Shown: positions 1 through 7,086 of the stretch, one piece after another
Layout: each line of letters opens with the position of its first letter
Numbering within the stretch: the first letter of the stretch is position 1
Source: Prevotella sp.
GTDB taxonomy: Bacteria > Bacteroidota > Bacteroidia > Bacteroidales > Bacteroidaceae
Direction: 5' to 3'
Assembly (NCBI GenBank): GCA_016291915.1
Contig: JAEEZP010000230.1
Coordinates: 1-9,247 of the forward strand
Length of the DNA: 9,247 nt
Translations under genes and position numbers: made by a program
Notes under the pieces: generated by a model
What the model was told of the DNA's origin: nothing
The model's database searches: none
Seen by the model: the letters and a program-made list of their open reading frames with translations, nothing else

Positions 1-897
1 AAATCTCTTTATTTCCATCTTTGATTTCTCGAGCTTGTCGATATCCTTATAGATCTGTTTCAACTCTGCCGTATTCGTGGCACGATAGAAATGTCCGTCG
101 GCAGTCTGAGCTATCTTTGTCAAGGTTCCGGTATCCACATCAGCCCTTACATTGACATATTGAACAGTTCCTCCAACCTGCATAGGATAAGGAGCAACGG
201 TTTTACTGCCTACGGCGATTGTATATACTCTTATACCCAGACTTTTGGCAATCTGGGCTGCAGTAAACGGAGAGATATCCCCCATATTGTTACTACCGTC
301 TGTCAACAGAATTACCACCTTACTCTTTGTCTTACTGTCTTTCAGTCGGCCAACAGCATTGGCAAGTCCCATACCGATGGCTGTTCCATCCTCGATCAAC
401 CCCTTCTCTGCTATATCCGTGCGGACATTCTGAAGAAGGTTAAGTAACGAGGTATGGTCGGTCGTCATTGGACATTGTGTGAAAGACTCTCCAGCAAAAA
501 TCGTCAATCCAATATTATCGTCGGGACGACCGGAGATAAACTCTGCGGCTACAGACTTTGCTGCTTCTATACGGTTGGGCTTTAAGTCTTGTGCCAACAT
601 ACTGGTAGACACGTCCATTGCCAACATGATGTCAATACCTTCTGACATTTTCTTTCCCCAGCTGTTGTGTGTTTGGGGACGGGCTAACACCATTACGACC
701 ATAACGAAGGTAATGATTCGTAACAGGTCGGGTAACCATACCAGTTTTTGTCTCAGACTAGCTGGAGCATACTGGTAGGCAAAGGTATCACTCATCTGTA
801 TTGTGGGCTCGCTTTTCTTACGATACAACAGATACCATATCAGATAAGGTATCAGCAATACCAGCAAAAACAAATATTCTTTATTAGCAAACTCCAT
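1..897 (-). CDS. batA: BatA-type VWA-domain membrane protein (3' end cut by window edge)
   Basis: This is an open frame of 299 codons with no stop before the left edge. Its ATG at 897 lies 9 nt after the upstream gene's stop. It is a von Willebrand factor A protein of the Bat (Bacteroides aerotolerance) family. Membrane segments are visible at about residues 8-26 and 59-73. The VWA domain follows from about residue 87, with an intact metal-binding (MIDAS) site: DVSTS at 95-99 (D95, S97, S99), T172 in DGTAIG, and D200 in LLTDG. The family usually runs to about 330 residues and ends in another membrane helix, so roughly 30-40 residues are probably missing beyond the edge. Family knowledge places the VWA domain in the periplasm, acting with MoxR and DUF58 partners encoded upstream. 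The exact biochemical role is unsettled. BatB is the main alternative, but BatA normally comes first in this locus. Confidence 0.9.
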   Translation of the reverse strand, partial: MEFANKEYLFLLVLLIPYLIWYLLYRKKSEPTIQMSDTFAYQYAPASLRQKLVWLPDLLRIITFVMVVMVLARPQTHNSWGKKMSEGIDIMLAMDVSTSMLAQDLKPNRIEAAKSVAAEFISGRPDDNIGLTIFAGESFTQCPMTTDHTSLLNLLQNVRTDIAEKGLIEDGTAIGMGLANAVGRLKDSKTKSKVVILLTDGSNNMGDISPFTAAQIAKSLGIRVYTIAVGSKTVAPYPMQVGGTVQYVNVRADVDTGTLTKIAQTADGHFYRATNTAELKQIYKDIDKLEKSKMEIKRF

Positions 898-906
898 TAT
901 ATACAA

Positions 907-1986
907 TTACATTAGCAAGTAAATTCTATAAACAAGATACATCCACAAGAAGACAGCCAATATAATAATAGCTATCATCGACCATTTGATGGTTATTCTT
1001 GAACGGATAGAACGCTTGTCATGCTCTGTCAACTTCGGCGCAATCGTCTCTGTCGTCGGAACATTCTCTATCTTGGTAGTATTAATAAACTCAACAGCAT
1101 TCACAAGGTTGGCATCATTCTCGTTGATCAACGTGGAGTATTTCGCGAATTTAACCAGATCAGCCGTTGTGAATAATTCCTTCAATTCATCAATCATCTT
1201 ACGGTCATCAACACTGTTCAGACGATCGATAATCTCAGAACTTGTCATCTCCATGGCATTGAATCCAAATCGTTCTTCGATATACTTACGAAGGGTATCG
1301 GTCAGACGGGTGTAATACTCTTTGTTGTTTTCTGACGATGTCATATGTTCTTCCTTCAGCCGCTCAATCTCTTTCATGGCTTTCTGATGAGGAAGAACCT
1401 TCTTGATGATCTTGATCTTAGCAATAATCGGTTTGTTATCCTTCAGTCGCTTTCTCAGATACAATGCACAAAACATCATTGCAATCAGTAAAAGGCTCAA
1501 CCAGAACGGAACTCTCCATTCTGCCCATTGGAAGGGATTGTTTTGCACATCTTTCGGTGGGAAGAACTGCTCTGGATGAAGTGTGTCAACGGGTACTGTT
1601 AATACTTTAAGAGCCAAGCTCTTTGTCTTATATGGCTTACCATCTACTTTAACAGTCATTTCTGGAAGATAATACAGATTTTCATCAAAAGATGTCAGTG
1701 TATATATCTTACTTACCTTGATCATGTTATTATCCAGTTCAGAGGTATCTGCCTGTGTATCGCTGACAAACTCCACACCGGGTGTAACATATTCCGTACG
1801 CTTGAATTGTGGCATCTCAAGCTTCAGTCCTTTCTTCATACTGACGTTCAGCGTGACATGAGCCTGCTCTCCAATAAGGATCTGGATGGAGTCAATAGTA
1901 GACTCAACCTGAACCTGAGCATCTATCCTACTGACAGTTGTCAGAAGACAGATAATGGATATCATCTTATAAAATCCTCTTCTCAT
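907..1986 (-). CDS. BatD-like membrane protein of the Bat locus
   Basis: This gene encodes 359 residues and sits between the DUF58 gene (11 nt gap) and batA (9 nt gap). It has a signal peptide at about residues 1-23, ending near VSRIDAQ. A beta-rich, presumably periplasmic domain spans about 25-133, including a 'tLTSFDENLYYLPEM' stretch like those in BatD and related Ig-like domains. A membrane helix follows at about 159-178, then a charged cytoplasmic helical region at 180-330, and a last membrane helix at about 335-358. Many Bacteroidota carry an unnamed protein of this layout between the DUF58 gene and batA. It is shorter than the true BatD (about 600 residues), which usually lies downstream of batC. 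I infer an assembly or adaptor role in the MoxR/VWA envelope complex. No catalytic motif is visible and the specific function is unknown. Confidence 0.8.
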   Translation of the reverse strand: MRRGFYKMISIICLLTTVSRIDAQVQVESTIDSIQILIGEQAHVTLNVSMKKGLKLEMPQFKRTEYVTPGVEFVSDTQADTSELDNNMIKVSKIYTLTSFDENLYYLPEMTVKVDGKPYKTKSLALKVLTVPVDTLHPEQFFPPKDVQNNPFQWAEWRVPFWLSLLLIAMMFCALYLRKRLKDNKPIIAKIKIIKKVLPHQKAMKEIERLKEEHMTSSENNKEYYTRLTDTLRKYIEERFGFNAMEMTSSEIIDRLNSVDDRKMIDELKELFTTADLVKFAKYSTLINENDANLVNAVEFINTTKIENVPTTETIAPKLTEHDKRSIRSRITIKWSMIAIIILAVFLWMYLVYRIYLLM

Positions 1987-1997
1987 ATCTTCAAATA

Positions 1998-2867
1998 TTA
2001 ACCACGCATCTGGAACAACATCAGTAATGACTTAACATAATCATCACTGGTCGCAATACTTACATGATCCACATTACTCTTATTGAATGTATCTGACAAC
2101 TGCTTCTGACGGTTTGTCCAATACATAGCATGAGCCTTACGCAGTTTACTGCTGCCTGTATCGATATACATCTCATGACCCGTTTCTGCATCAAGTACTT
2201 TCAACAATCCAACATTTGGAAGCATCTTTGCACGCTGGTCGTAAACCTGAATAGCAATGACATCATGCTTCCGGTTACAGATGGTCAGAGCAGACTCAAA
2301 ACTATCTCTGGTGTAGAAGTCACTGAGCAGGAAAGCTGTACAGCGTCTTTTCATTACACTCGTCAGGAATTCCACTGCCTTTCTCACATCCGTCTTCTTA
2401 CTCTCTGGTTGAAACTCCAGCATCTCCCTGATGATATAGAGGATATGTTTCCTGCCTTTCTGTGGAGGGATGTATTTCTCAATCCTGTCAGAGAAAAAGA
2501 TAACACCGATCTTATCGTTATTTTGAATAGCACTGAAAGCCAAAGTTGCCGCAATCTCTGTGACCATATCTTTCTTGTACATGCTCTGTGTACCGAACAT
2601 GAGTGAACCACTGACATCAATCAGTAGCATAACGGTCAACTCTCTTTCCTCTTCAAAGACTTTTACATATGGATGATGAAAACGAGCAGTTACGTTCCAG
2701 TCAATATCACGAACATCATCACCAAACTGATATTCACGCACCTCACTGAATGCCATACCTCTTCCTTTGAAGGCCGTATGATACTGACCTGCAAAGATAT
2801 TACTGCTCAGTCCGCGCGTTTTAATCTCAATCTTACGGACTTTCTTCAATAGCTCAGAAGTATCCAT
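1998..2867 (-). CDS. DUF58 family protein (VWA-like, MoxR partner)
   Basis: The 289-residue product carries the hallmark DUF58 signature at about residues 44-63 (REYQFGDDVRDIDWNVTARF). A VWA-like fold follows, with a MIDAS-type DVSGS at 84-88, a candidate third ligand T159 and a LSDF segment at 181-184. There is no signal peptide or clear membrane helix, so it is probably cytoplasmic. DUF58 genes almost always follow moxR, as here (12 nt gap). The usual model is that the MoxR ATPase remodels or delivers something through a VWA partner to envelope proteins. The N-terminal RGLSSNIFAGQYHTAFKGRG segment is typical of the group found in Bacteroidota bat loci. Family assignment is secure, but the molecular substrate is not known. 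Confidence 0.92.
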   Translation of the reverse strand: MDTSELLKKVRKIEIKTRGLSSNIFAGQYHTAFKGRGMAFSEVREYQFGDDVRDIDWNVTARFHHPYVKVFEEERELTVMLLIDVSGSLMFGTQSMYKKDMVTEIAATLAFSAIQNNDKIGVIFFSDRIEKYIPPQKGRKHILYIIREMLEFQPESKKTDVRKAVEFLTSVMKRRCTAFLLSDFYTRDSFESALTICNRKHDVIAIQVYDQRAKMLPNVGLLKVLDAETGHEMYIDTGSSKLRKAHAMYWTNRQKQLSDTFNKSNVDHVSIATSDDYVKSLLMLFQMRG

Positions 2868-2879
2868 TCGGAAATCTTT

Positions 2880-3875
2880 TTAAGGAACCTCAACTTTATT
2901 AATGATCTGGCTTACAATCTCATCACTGGTAACGTTCGTAGCTTCTGCCTCATAGGTCAATCCGATTCTGTGACGGAGGACATCATGAGCCACGGCTCGT
3001 ACATCTTCGGGAACAACATATCCCCTACGCTTGACAAATGCAAACGCACGAGCTGCCTTGGCAAGATTGATAGAAGCACGTGGGCTGCCACCGAAACTGA
3101 TCAGATCCTTCATAGCAGGAAGATCATATTTGTCAGGATAACGTGTAGCAAAAACAATATCGGCAATATATTGCTCTATCTTCTCGTCAATATACACCTG
3201 ACGAACCACATCACGGGCCTTAATAATGGCATCGGCGGTAATAACTGGATCCACAGTAGGAAGACTCTCTGTAAGATTCTCTCTGATAATCAACTTCTCT
3301 TCTTCCAATGTAGGATAGTCAATGACAACCTTCAGCATAAAACGGTCCACCTGTGCTTCTGGTAAAGGATAGGTACCTTCTTGTTCTATAGGGTTCTGGG
3401 TAGCCATCACTAAGAAAGGATGTGGTAATTCAAAGGTGTCGTTGCCGATTGTCACCTGATGTTCCTGCATGGCTTCCAACAAGGCACTCTGAACCTTGGC
3501 CGGTGCACGGTTAATCTCATCAGCTAATACGAAATTTGCGAATACAGGACCTTTCTTCACCTGGAACTTCTCTTCTTTCTGAGAATAGATCATCGTACCG
3601 ATTACATCGGCCGGCAAGAGATCCGGTGTAAATTGTATTCTGTTGTAATCTGAGTCTATCAACTGGGCGAGTGTTTTGATGGCTAAAGTCTTAGCCAAAC
3701 CGGGAACACCCTCAAGTAAAATGTGTCCGTCACTTAACAGACCTATTAATAATGAATCTACAAGATGCTTTTGTCCGACGATCACTTTGTTCATTCCTTG
3801 GTACAGATTAGTAACGAATGAACTCTGCTGCTCTATTCGGATATTCAACTCACGGATATCTATTGATTCTGCCAT
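2880..3875 (-). CDS. moxR: MoxR-family AAA+ ATPase
   Basis: The product is a cytoplasmic AAA+ ATPase of 331 residues, reading from the ATG at 3875 (MAESIDIREL). AAA+ motifs appear in order: Walker A GVPGLAKT at about 56-63, the MoxR segment FTPDLLPADVIG at 82-93, Walker B VLADEINRA at 116-124, sensor 1 ATQNP at 158-162, PLPEAQVDRF at 170-179 and sensor 2 GGSPRA at 262-267. The frame stays open upstream to a GTG at 3932. The added 19 residues look unlike the family, and that start would lie upstream of the likely promoter -10/-7 element at 3903-3910, so I prefer 3875. It opens the Bat operon and is followed by its usual DUF58 partner. MoxR proteins act as chaperone-like ATPases with VWA-domain partners. 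In Bacteroides this locus was named for effects on aerotolerance, though the mechanism remains unclear. Confidence 0.93.
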   Translation of the reverse strand: MAESIDIRELNIRIEQQSSFVTNLYQGMNKVIVGQKHLVDSLLIGLLSDGHILLEGVPGLAKTLAIKTLAQLIDSDYNRIQFTPDLLPADVIGTMIYSQKEEKFQVKKGPVFANFVLADEINRAPAKVQSALLEAMQEHQVTIGNDTFELPHPFLVMATQNPIEQEGTYPLPEAQVDRFMLKVVIDYPTLEEEKLIIRENLTESLPTVDPVITADAIIKARDVVRQVYIDEKIEQYIADIVFATRYPDKYDLPAMKDLISFGGSPRASINLAKAARAFAFVKRRGYVVPEDVRAVAHDVLRHRIGLTYEAEATNVTSDEIVSQIINKVEVP

Positions 3876-3902
3876 AATAATGATGTTTAATAATTTATCA
3901 CG

Positions 3903-3910
3903 CAAAATTA
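3903..3910 (-). promoter_or_regulatory. Probable promoter -7 box for the moxR/bat operon
   Basis: The minus strand reads TAATTTTG here, a full match to the Bacteroidetes -7 consensus TAnnTTTG. It lies 27 nt upstream of the chosen moxR ATG, which would give a short leader of about 20 nt. The -33 element is poor: at the expected 19-nt spacing the bases are GGTG rather than TTTG, inside a palindrome at 3929-3944. The location, between the preceding operon's terminator and the first gene of the next operon, supports the call. Confidence 0.6.
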
Positions 3911-3928
3911 CAACAAATAAGAGTGATA

Positions 3929-3944
3929 ACACCTAAACAGGTGT
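3929..3944. repeat. 16-bp palindrome in the moxR promoter region, possible operator
   Basis: ACACCTAAACAGGTGT is a perfect inverted repeat with 6-bp arms and a 4-nt centre. It ends 18 nt upstream of the -7 box, so it covers the place where the -33 element would sit. A dimeric regulator bound here would be well placed to block or replace -33 contacts. It lacks a U-tract on either strand, which argues against a terminator. No regulator gene is in the window, so the operator role is inference. Confidence 0.4.
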
Positions 3945-3956
3945 CTAAAAAGTATT

Positions 3957-3992
3957 AAAAAAGTTTCTTAAAACTTACATTTAAGAAACTTT
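3957..3992 (-). terminator. Intrinsic terminator after the ftsY-rimO-HU operon
   Basis: There are perfect 13-bp arms at 3960-3972 and 3980-3992 around a 7-nt loop. On the minus strand the stem runs straight into T residues (TTT of the stem plus TTT at 3959-3957), with a further T5 run about 5 nt on. It begins 19 nt after the stop of the HU/LysM gene at 4012. The stem is A/T-rich, so its strength is uncertain. On the plus strand no T-tract follows, so it should act mainly on the minus strand. Confidence 0.75.
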
Positions 3993-4011
3993 ATACAGAT
4001 ATGAGGAAAGA

Positions 4012-5505
4012 TTATTTCTTTTTTAGTTTTAACTGAGGTATTTTCAGTTTCATACCCTCAGTAACTTCATCGATATTATTATAGGCTTGGATATAACATT
4101 CCATACCGTCACCGAAATAAAACTTAGAAATTTTCTTGATATTTTGTCCGGGTTTGACCGTAATGGTTTCTGTTGTACCAACAATATTGTATGCACCTTT
4201 GGAAACCATCTGTTTGGCATTCCTCAAGATCGGGGAATCATTGGCTGAGGCAGTAGGTTTTACAACCGTTTCAGCAACTGGTTTGGCAGGCTGTTGCTTT
4301 ACCACCTGAGGAACTGCAGCTGTTTCTTTTGTTTCTGCCACAACTTCTTTCTTTTCCTCTGCAGGTTTAGACTTCTCCTCTTCGACGGTTGAGACTTTCT
4401 CTTTATCATCCTTCACTGTCTCAGTTTTTTCTGCAAGGTTACTATCATGGATTGAATCAGCATATTCCTCACCGACGATATCGAGTGGAGCGGGTATTTG
4501 TCTGATACCTATATGATAACCTATAGCGATACCTGCTATTAATGAAAGGAGAAAACCTAAAGGAATCCACCATGCTACTGTTCTTTTTCTATCATGTCTG
4601 TGTTTCATATTTCTTTGTTCTTTATGATGATTTGAGGTATGTTTATTGTCATTTGATAAATTATGTTCTTCCGTTGCCTGAGAATCTGCTGAAATCGGCT
4701 GTTTATCGAAGGGCTCTTTCAAAACAGGTCCTTCTTGCAAAGACTCTTCTTGAATAGGCTCATCGGCCACTGTTTTTACATCAGAATCTGTTTCATCATC
4801 TTGTCCTTCTACTTCAGGAACAGCATCTTCAACTTTTTCTTCTACTTCAGGAACAGCTTCTTCAACTTTTTCTTCTACTTCAGGAACAGCTTCTTCAACT
4901 TCTGGTATTTCTACCTCCGAAAAAACATTATCTTGCAATTCTCCTATTTCATCATCTTCTATTGGCTTTTCAGAAATAGCTTTTTCGGTAATCGGCTCTT
5001 CTCTTGTTACCACTTCTTCGGTTAGATTTTCTTCTGTTGGAACCTCTTCAGTCTGCATCGGAACGAACATGGCTGAGATAACTTCATCAGAGGGAGTATG
5101 CTCAACAGGAATAGATTCTGTATCTTCAACAACTTCATTGTCAACGATATCTTCTATCTGTTGCTCCAAGTCTGAAAAATCTACACCATCGTTGAGAACC
5201 ACTGTATCAAACTGTGAGAAAGGCTTGTTAACCATCTCCTTCATAACACTATCCGGTGTAAACGTTACTTTATTCCTCCCAGGAATTAAAAAACGTTCAC
5301 CCGTTGTTACATTGATACTCTCACGATCTTTTACCTCAATGATCTTAAAGGTTCCAAACCCTTTTATCTTTACCAGTCCATCTTCCTGCAAACCTTCATT
5401 CACCAAGTCCATAAAGGTAGTGATGAATGTTTTAGAATCGCTGATCTTCAACCCATATTTAGTGGCAATGACCTTGGCAATATCTTGAATGTCATTCTTT
5501 ATCAT
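4012..5505 (-). CDS. HU-type DNA-binding domain fused to a membrane segment and LysM-like domain
   Basis: This 497-residue multidomain protein has, in order, an HU/IHF-type domain at about 1-93. Its signatures are GLVKIKGFGTFKI at 43-55 and GRNKVTFTPDSVMKEMV at 76-92. An acidic Glu/Val/Pro-rich linker of about 100-280 follows, with 11-residue repeats at about 206-234. Next come a His/Lys/Arg-rich stretch at 293-309, one membrane helix at about 311-334, a second Lys/Glu/Ala/Pro-rich linker at 345-423, and a C-terminal LysM-like domain at about 446-490 (TITVKPGQNIKKISKFYFGD then GMKLKIP). The basic stretch before the helix predicts HU inside and LysM outside. I infer a link from DNA to peptidoglycan. 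The HU arm reads INVTTGE at 64-70, with Val66 where canonical HU has the intercalating proline, so bending may be weak. Its start overlaps the preceding HU gene by 14 nt, which suggests coupled translation. Domain calls are firm, but the tether role is untested. Confidence 0.88.
   Translation of the reverse strand: MIKNDIQDIAKVIATKYGLKISDSKTFITTFMDLVNEGLQEDGLVKIKGFGTFKIIEVKDRESINVTTGERFLIPGRNKVTFTPDSVMKEMVNKPFSQFDTVVLNDGVDFSDLEQQIEDIVDNEVVEDTESIPVEHTPSDEVISAMFVPMQTEEVPTEENLTEEVVTREEPITEKAISEKPIEDDEIGELQDNVFSEVEIPEVEEAVPEVEEKVEEAVPEVEEKVEDAVPEVEGQDDETDSDVKTVADEPIQEESLQEGPVLKEPFDKQPISADSQATEEHNLSNDNKHTSNHHKEQRNMKHRHDRKRTVAWWIPLGFLLSLIAGIAIGYHIGIRQIPAPLDIVGEEYADSIHDSNLAEKTETVKDDKEKVSTVEEEKSKPAEEKKEVVAETKETAAVPQVVKQQPAKPVAETVVKPTASANDSPILRNAKQMVSKGAYNIVGTTETITVKPGQNIKKISKFYFGDGMECYIQAYNNIDEVTEGMKLKIPQLKLKKK
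4811..4901 (-). repeat. 33-bp in-frame tandem repeat, about 2.8 copies
   Basis: Copies start at 4811, 4844 and 4877. The first two full units differ at only one base (GCATCT versus GCTTCT), which makes an Asp/Glu difference. The third unit is partial. Each unit encodes the 11-residue motif AVPEVEEKVEE in the acidic linker of the HU/LysM protein. Such high identity points to recent slippage or unequal recombination, and the length is probably variable between strains. Confidence 0.9.
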
Positions 5506-5791
5506 CGCTCTTCACTTTATTTTTCAGATTATTTTTTAGAGCAGTCACTGGTTTGAAAACCAATACGAGTTTAGGGGGAACCAACATCCGTTGCTGTGTA
5601 CCTGGATTGACGATGATACGCTCCATTTTCTTCTTCACCTCGAAAGTGCCGAATTTGGGGAAATAGACGGTTTCGCCAGCCATGAACTTCTCGTTCATAC
5701 CATCGATCATCGTATACACCATCTTCTGTACATTTTCCTGTGTATAGCCGAGTCTGTGAGCCAACTCCTGTATAAATCGTTTGTTATTCAT
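5492..5791 (-). CDS. Small HU/IHF-type DNA-binding protein
   Basis: The 99-residue product has the size and layout of an HU/IHF-family nucleoid protein. It has a helical dimerisation half (about 1-40), the beta segment TVYFPKFGTFEV at 41-52, and an arm with VNPGTQQRMLVPP at 61-73 that retains N62-P63. In HU proteins this proline intercalates into DNA. The C-terminal KPVTALKNNLKNKVK tail is basic. It begins inside the end of rimO (ATGA, 4-nt overlap) and its end overlaps the start of the large HU/LysM gene by 14 nt, so the two HU homologues are probably made together. It is clearly diverged from the main HU sequence. Heterodimer formation with the neighbour's HU domain is possible but only inferred. 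Confidence 0.88.
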   Translation of the reverse strand: MNNKRFIQELAHRLGYTQENVQKMVYTMIDGMNEKFMAGETVYFPKFGTFEVKKKMERIIVNPGTQQRMLVPPKLVLVFKPVTALKNNLKNKVKSDDKE

Positions 5792-7086
5792 ATCACAACA
5801 CCAAATAAATCAAATGCTTCAGAGTCTGTTATCTTAACCTGATAGAAAGAACCGACATATAACACCTTATCCTCCGCAGGAATCAGTACTTCGGGATCCA
5901 CCTCGGGAGAAGAGTACTCAGTACGTCCAATATAATAAGGACCTTCCTTCCTGTCAATGATTACTTTCATAACCTTACCAACTTTCTCTGCTTGCAATTC
6001 CTCACTGATCTCCTGTTGAACCATCATCAACTGGTCTAAACGTTTCTGTTTAACATCATCAGGAATATCATCTTGATAATAGATGGCACTATACGTACCT
6101 TCCTCTTCGGAATAACAGAAAGCTCCCATCCTTTCGAAACGAGCCCATTTGATAAAATCTATTAACTCCTGAAAATCCTCCTCGGTTTCACCGGGGAATC
6201 CCACCATTAAGGTAGTGCGCAGATGGATACCGGGAACAGACTTACGGATATCATTAATCAACTGATAGGTATCAGCCTTAGAAAAATGCCGTTTCATCGA
6301 TGCCAGCATATGGTCAGAAATATGTTGGAAAGCTATATCAAGATATTTACAGACATTATCATTATCACGTATCACATCCAACAGTTCATATGGGAAGTGT
6401 GTGGGATAGGCATAATGCAGACGGATCCATTTCACACCGGGAATCTTTGCCATATCCTGGATAAGATCGGCGATGTGATGCTTGCCATCGATATCTATAC
6501 CGTAATATGTGATTTCTTGAGCAATAACCTGAAACTCTTTCACGCCACATGCCACCAGATCACTAACTTCCTGAAGGATTTCCTCTTTCTTCCTACTGGT
6601 ATGTTTTCCAGTAATCAGAGGAATTGCACAGTAAGCACAATGACGGTCACAACCCTCACTAATCTTAATATAACGGTAATGTCGTGGGGTCGTCAGACAA
6701 CGTCTTCCCTCACAGGTAGGTGTATCTGCCTTACCAAGATCATTCAACAGTGTTGTGAAATTAAATTTACCGTAGAACTTATCCACCTGTGGTAATTCCT
6801 TCTCCAACTCCTGCTGATACCTTTGGGACAGACACCCCATGACAAAGAGTTTCTTCAATTTCCCTTCTTCCTTACGTTGTATAAACTCCAGGATTGTATT
6901 GATGCTTTCTTCTTTGGCGTCACCGATAAAACCACATGTATTGATAACAGCAATCTCACCACGAGGGTTCTTGCTGTCATGGGTACAACGATAACCGTTA
7001 GCTTCAAATAATCTGATAAGTCGCTCACTGTCAACCAGATTCTTTGAGCATCCTAAAGTAATAATGTCAACCTGATTATTGTTCAT
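5788..7086 (-). CDS. rimO: Ribosomal protein S12 methylthiotransferase RimO
   Basis: RimO is a radical-SAM methylthiotransferase that adds a methylthio group to the beta carbon of a conserved aspartate in ribosomal protein uS12. The 432-residue length fits the family. The N-terminal UPF0004 domain holds the three cluster cysteines C13 (LGCSKN), C51 (NTCGF) and C85 (MGCLSQ). The radical-SAM CxxxCxxC is at C146, C150 and C153 (EGCDRHCAYCAIP). A TRAM domain occupies about 368-432. GKHTSRKKEEI and VGFPGETEEDF are typical of RimO and separate it from MiaB. The start lies 11 nt inside the end of ftsY, and the stop is shared as ATGA with the next gene. All catalytic residues that I can identify are present. 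Confidence 0.95.
   Translation of the reverse strand: MNNNQVDIITLGCSKNLVDSERLIRLFEANGYRCTHDSKNPRGEIAVINTCGFIGDAKEESINTILEFIQRKEEGKLKKLFVMGCLSQRYQQELEKELPQVDKFYGKFNFTTLLNDLGKADTPTCEGRRCLTTPRHYRYIKISEGCDRHCAYCAIPLITGKHTSRKKEEILQEVSDLVACGVKEFQVIAQEITYYGIDIDGKHHIADLIQDMAKIPGVKWIRLHYAYPTHFPYELLDVIRDNDNVCKYLDIAFQHISDHMLASMKRHFSKADTYQLINDIRKSVPGIHLRTTLMVGFPGETEEDFQELIDFIKWARFERMGAFCYSEEEGTYSAIYYQDDIPDDVKQKRLDQLMMVQQEISEELQAEKVGKVMKVIIDRKEGPYYIGRTEYSSPEVDPEVLIPAEDKVLYVGSFYQVKITDSEAFDLFGVVI

Noticed and set aside
91..447. Open frame of 118 codons on the plus strand
   Set aside because: It lies wholly inside batA on the opposite strand. The minus frame shows clear VWA motifs and the plus product matches no family I know.
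2384..2620. Second minus-strand frame of 78 codons inside the DUF58 gene
   Set aside because: It is an out-of-frame shadow on the same strand. The DUF58 frame is complete and carries the family motifs.
3876..3932. Extended moxR start at a GTG at 3932
   Set aside because: The extra 19 residues do not resemble MoxR N-termini, and this start would be upstream of the likely -7 box at 3903-3910, so it would not be in the transcript.
4811..4901. Repeats considered as CRISPR or an intergenic repeat array
   Set aside because: Units are directly adjacent with no spacers, in frame, and encode the 11-residue linker motif.
4735..5025. Plus-strand frame encoding a Phe/Tyr-rich repeated peptide
   Set aside because: It is the antisense reading of the Glu/Val-rich tandem repeats of the HU/LysM gene. 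The repeat pattern is explained by that coding sequence.
6223..6795. Plus-strand frame of 190 codons
   Set aside because: It lies inside rimO, whose cysteine motifs and length are complete on the minus strand. No family features in the plus product.
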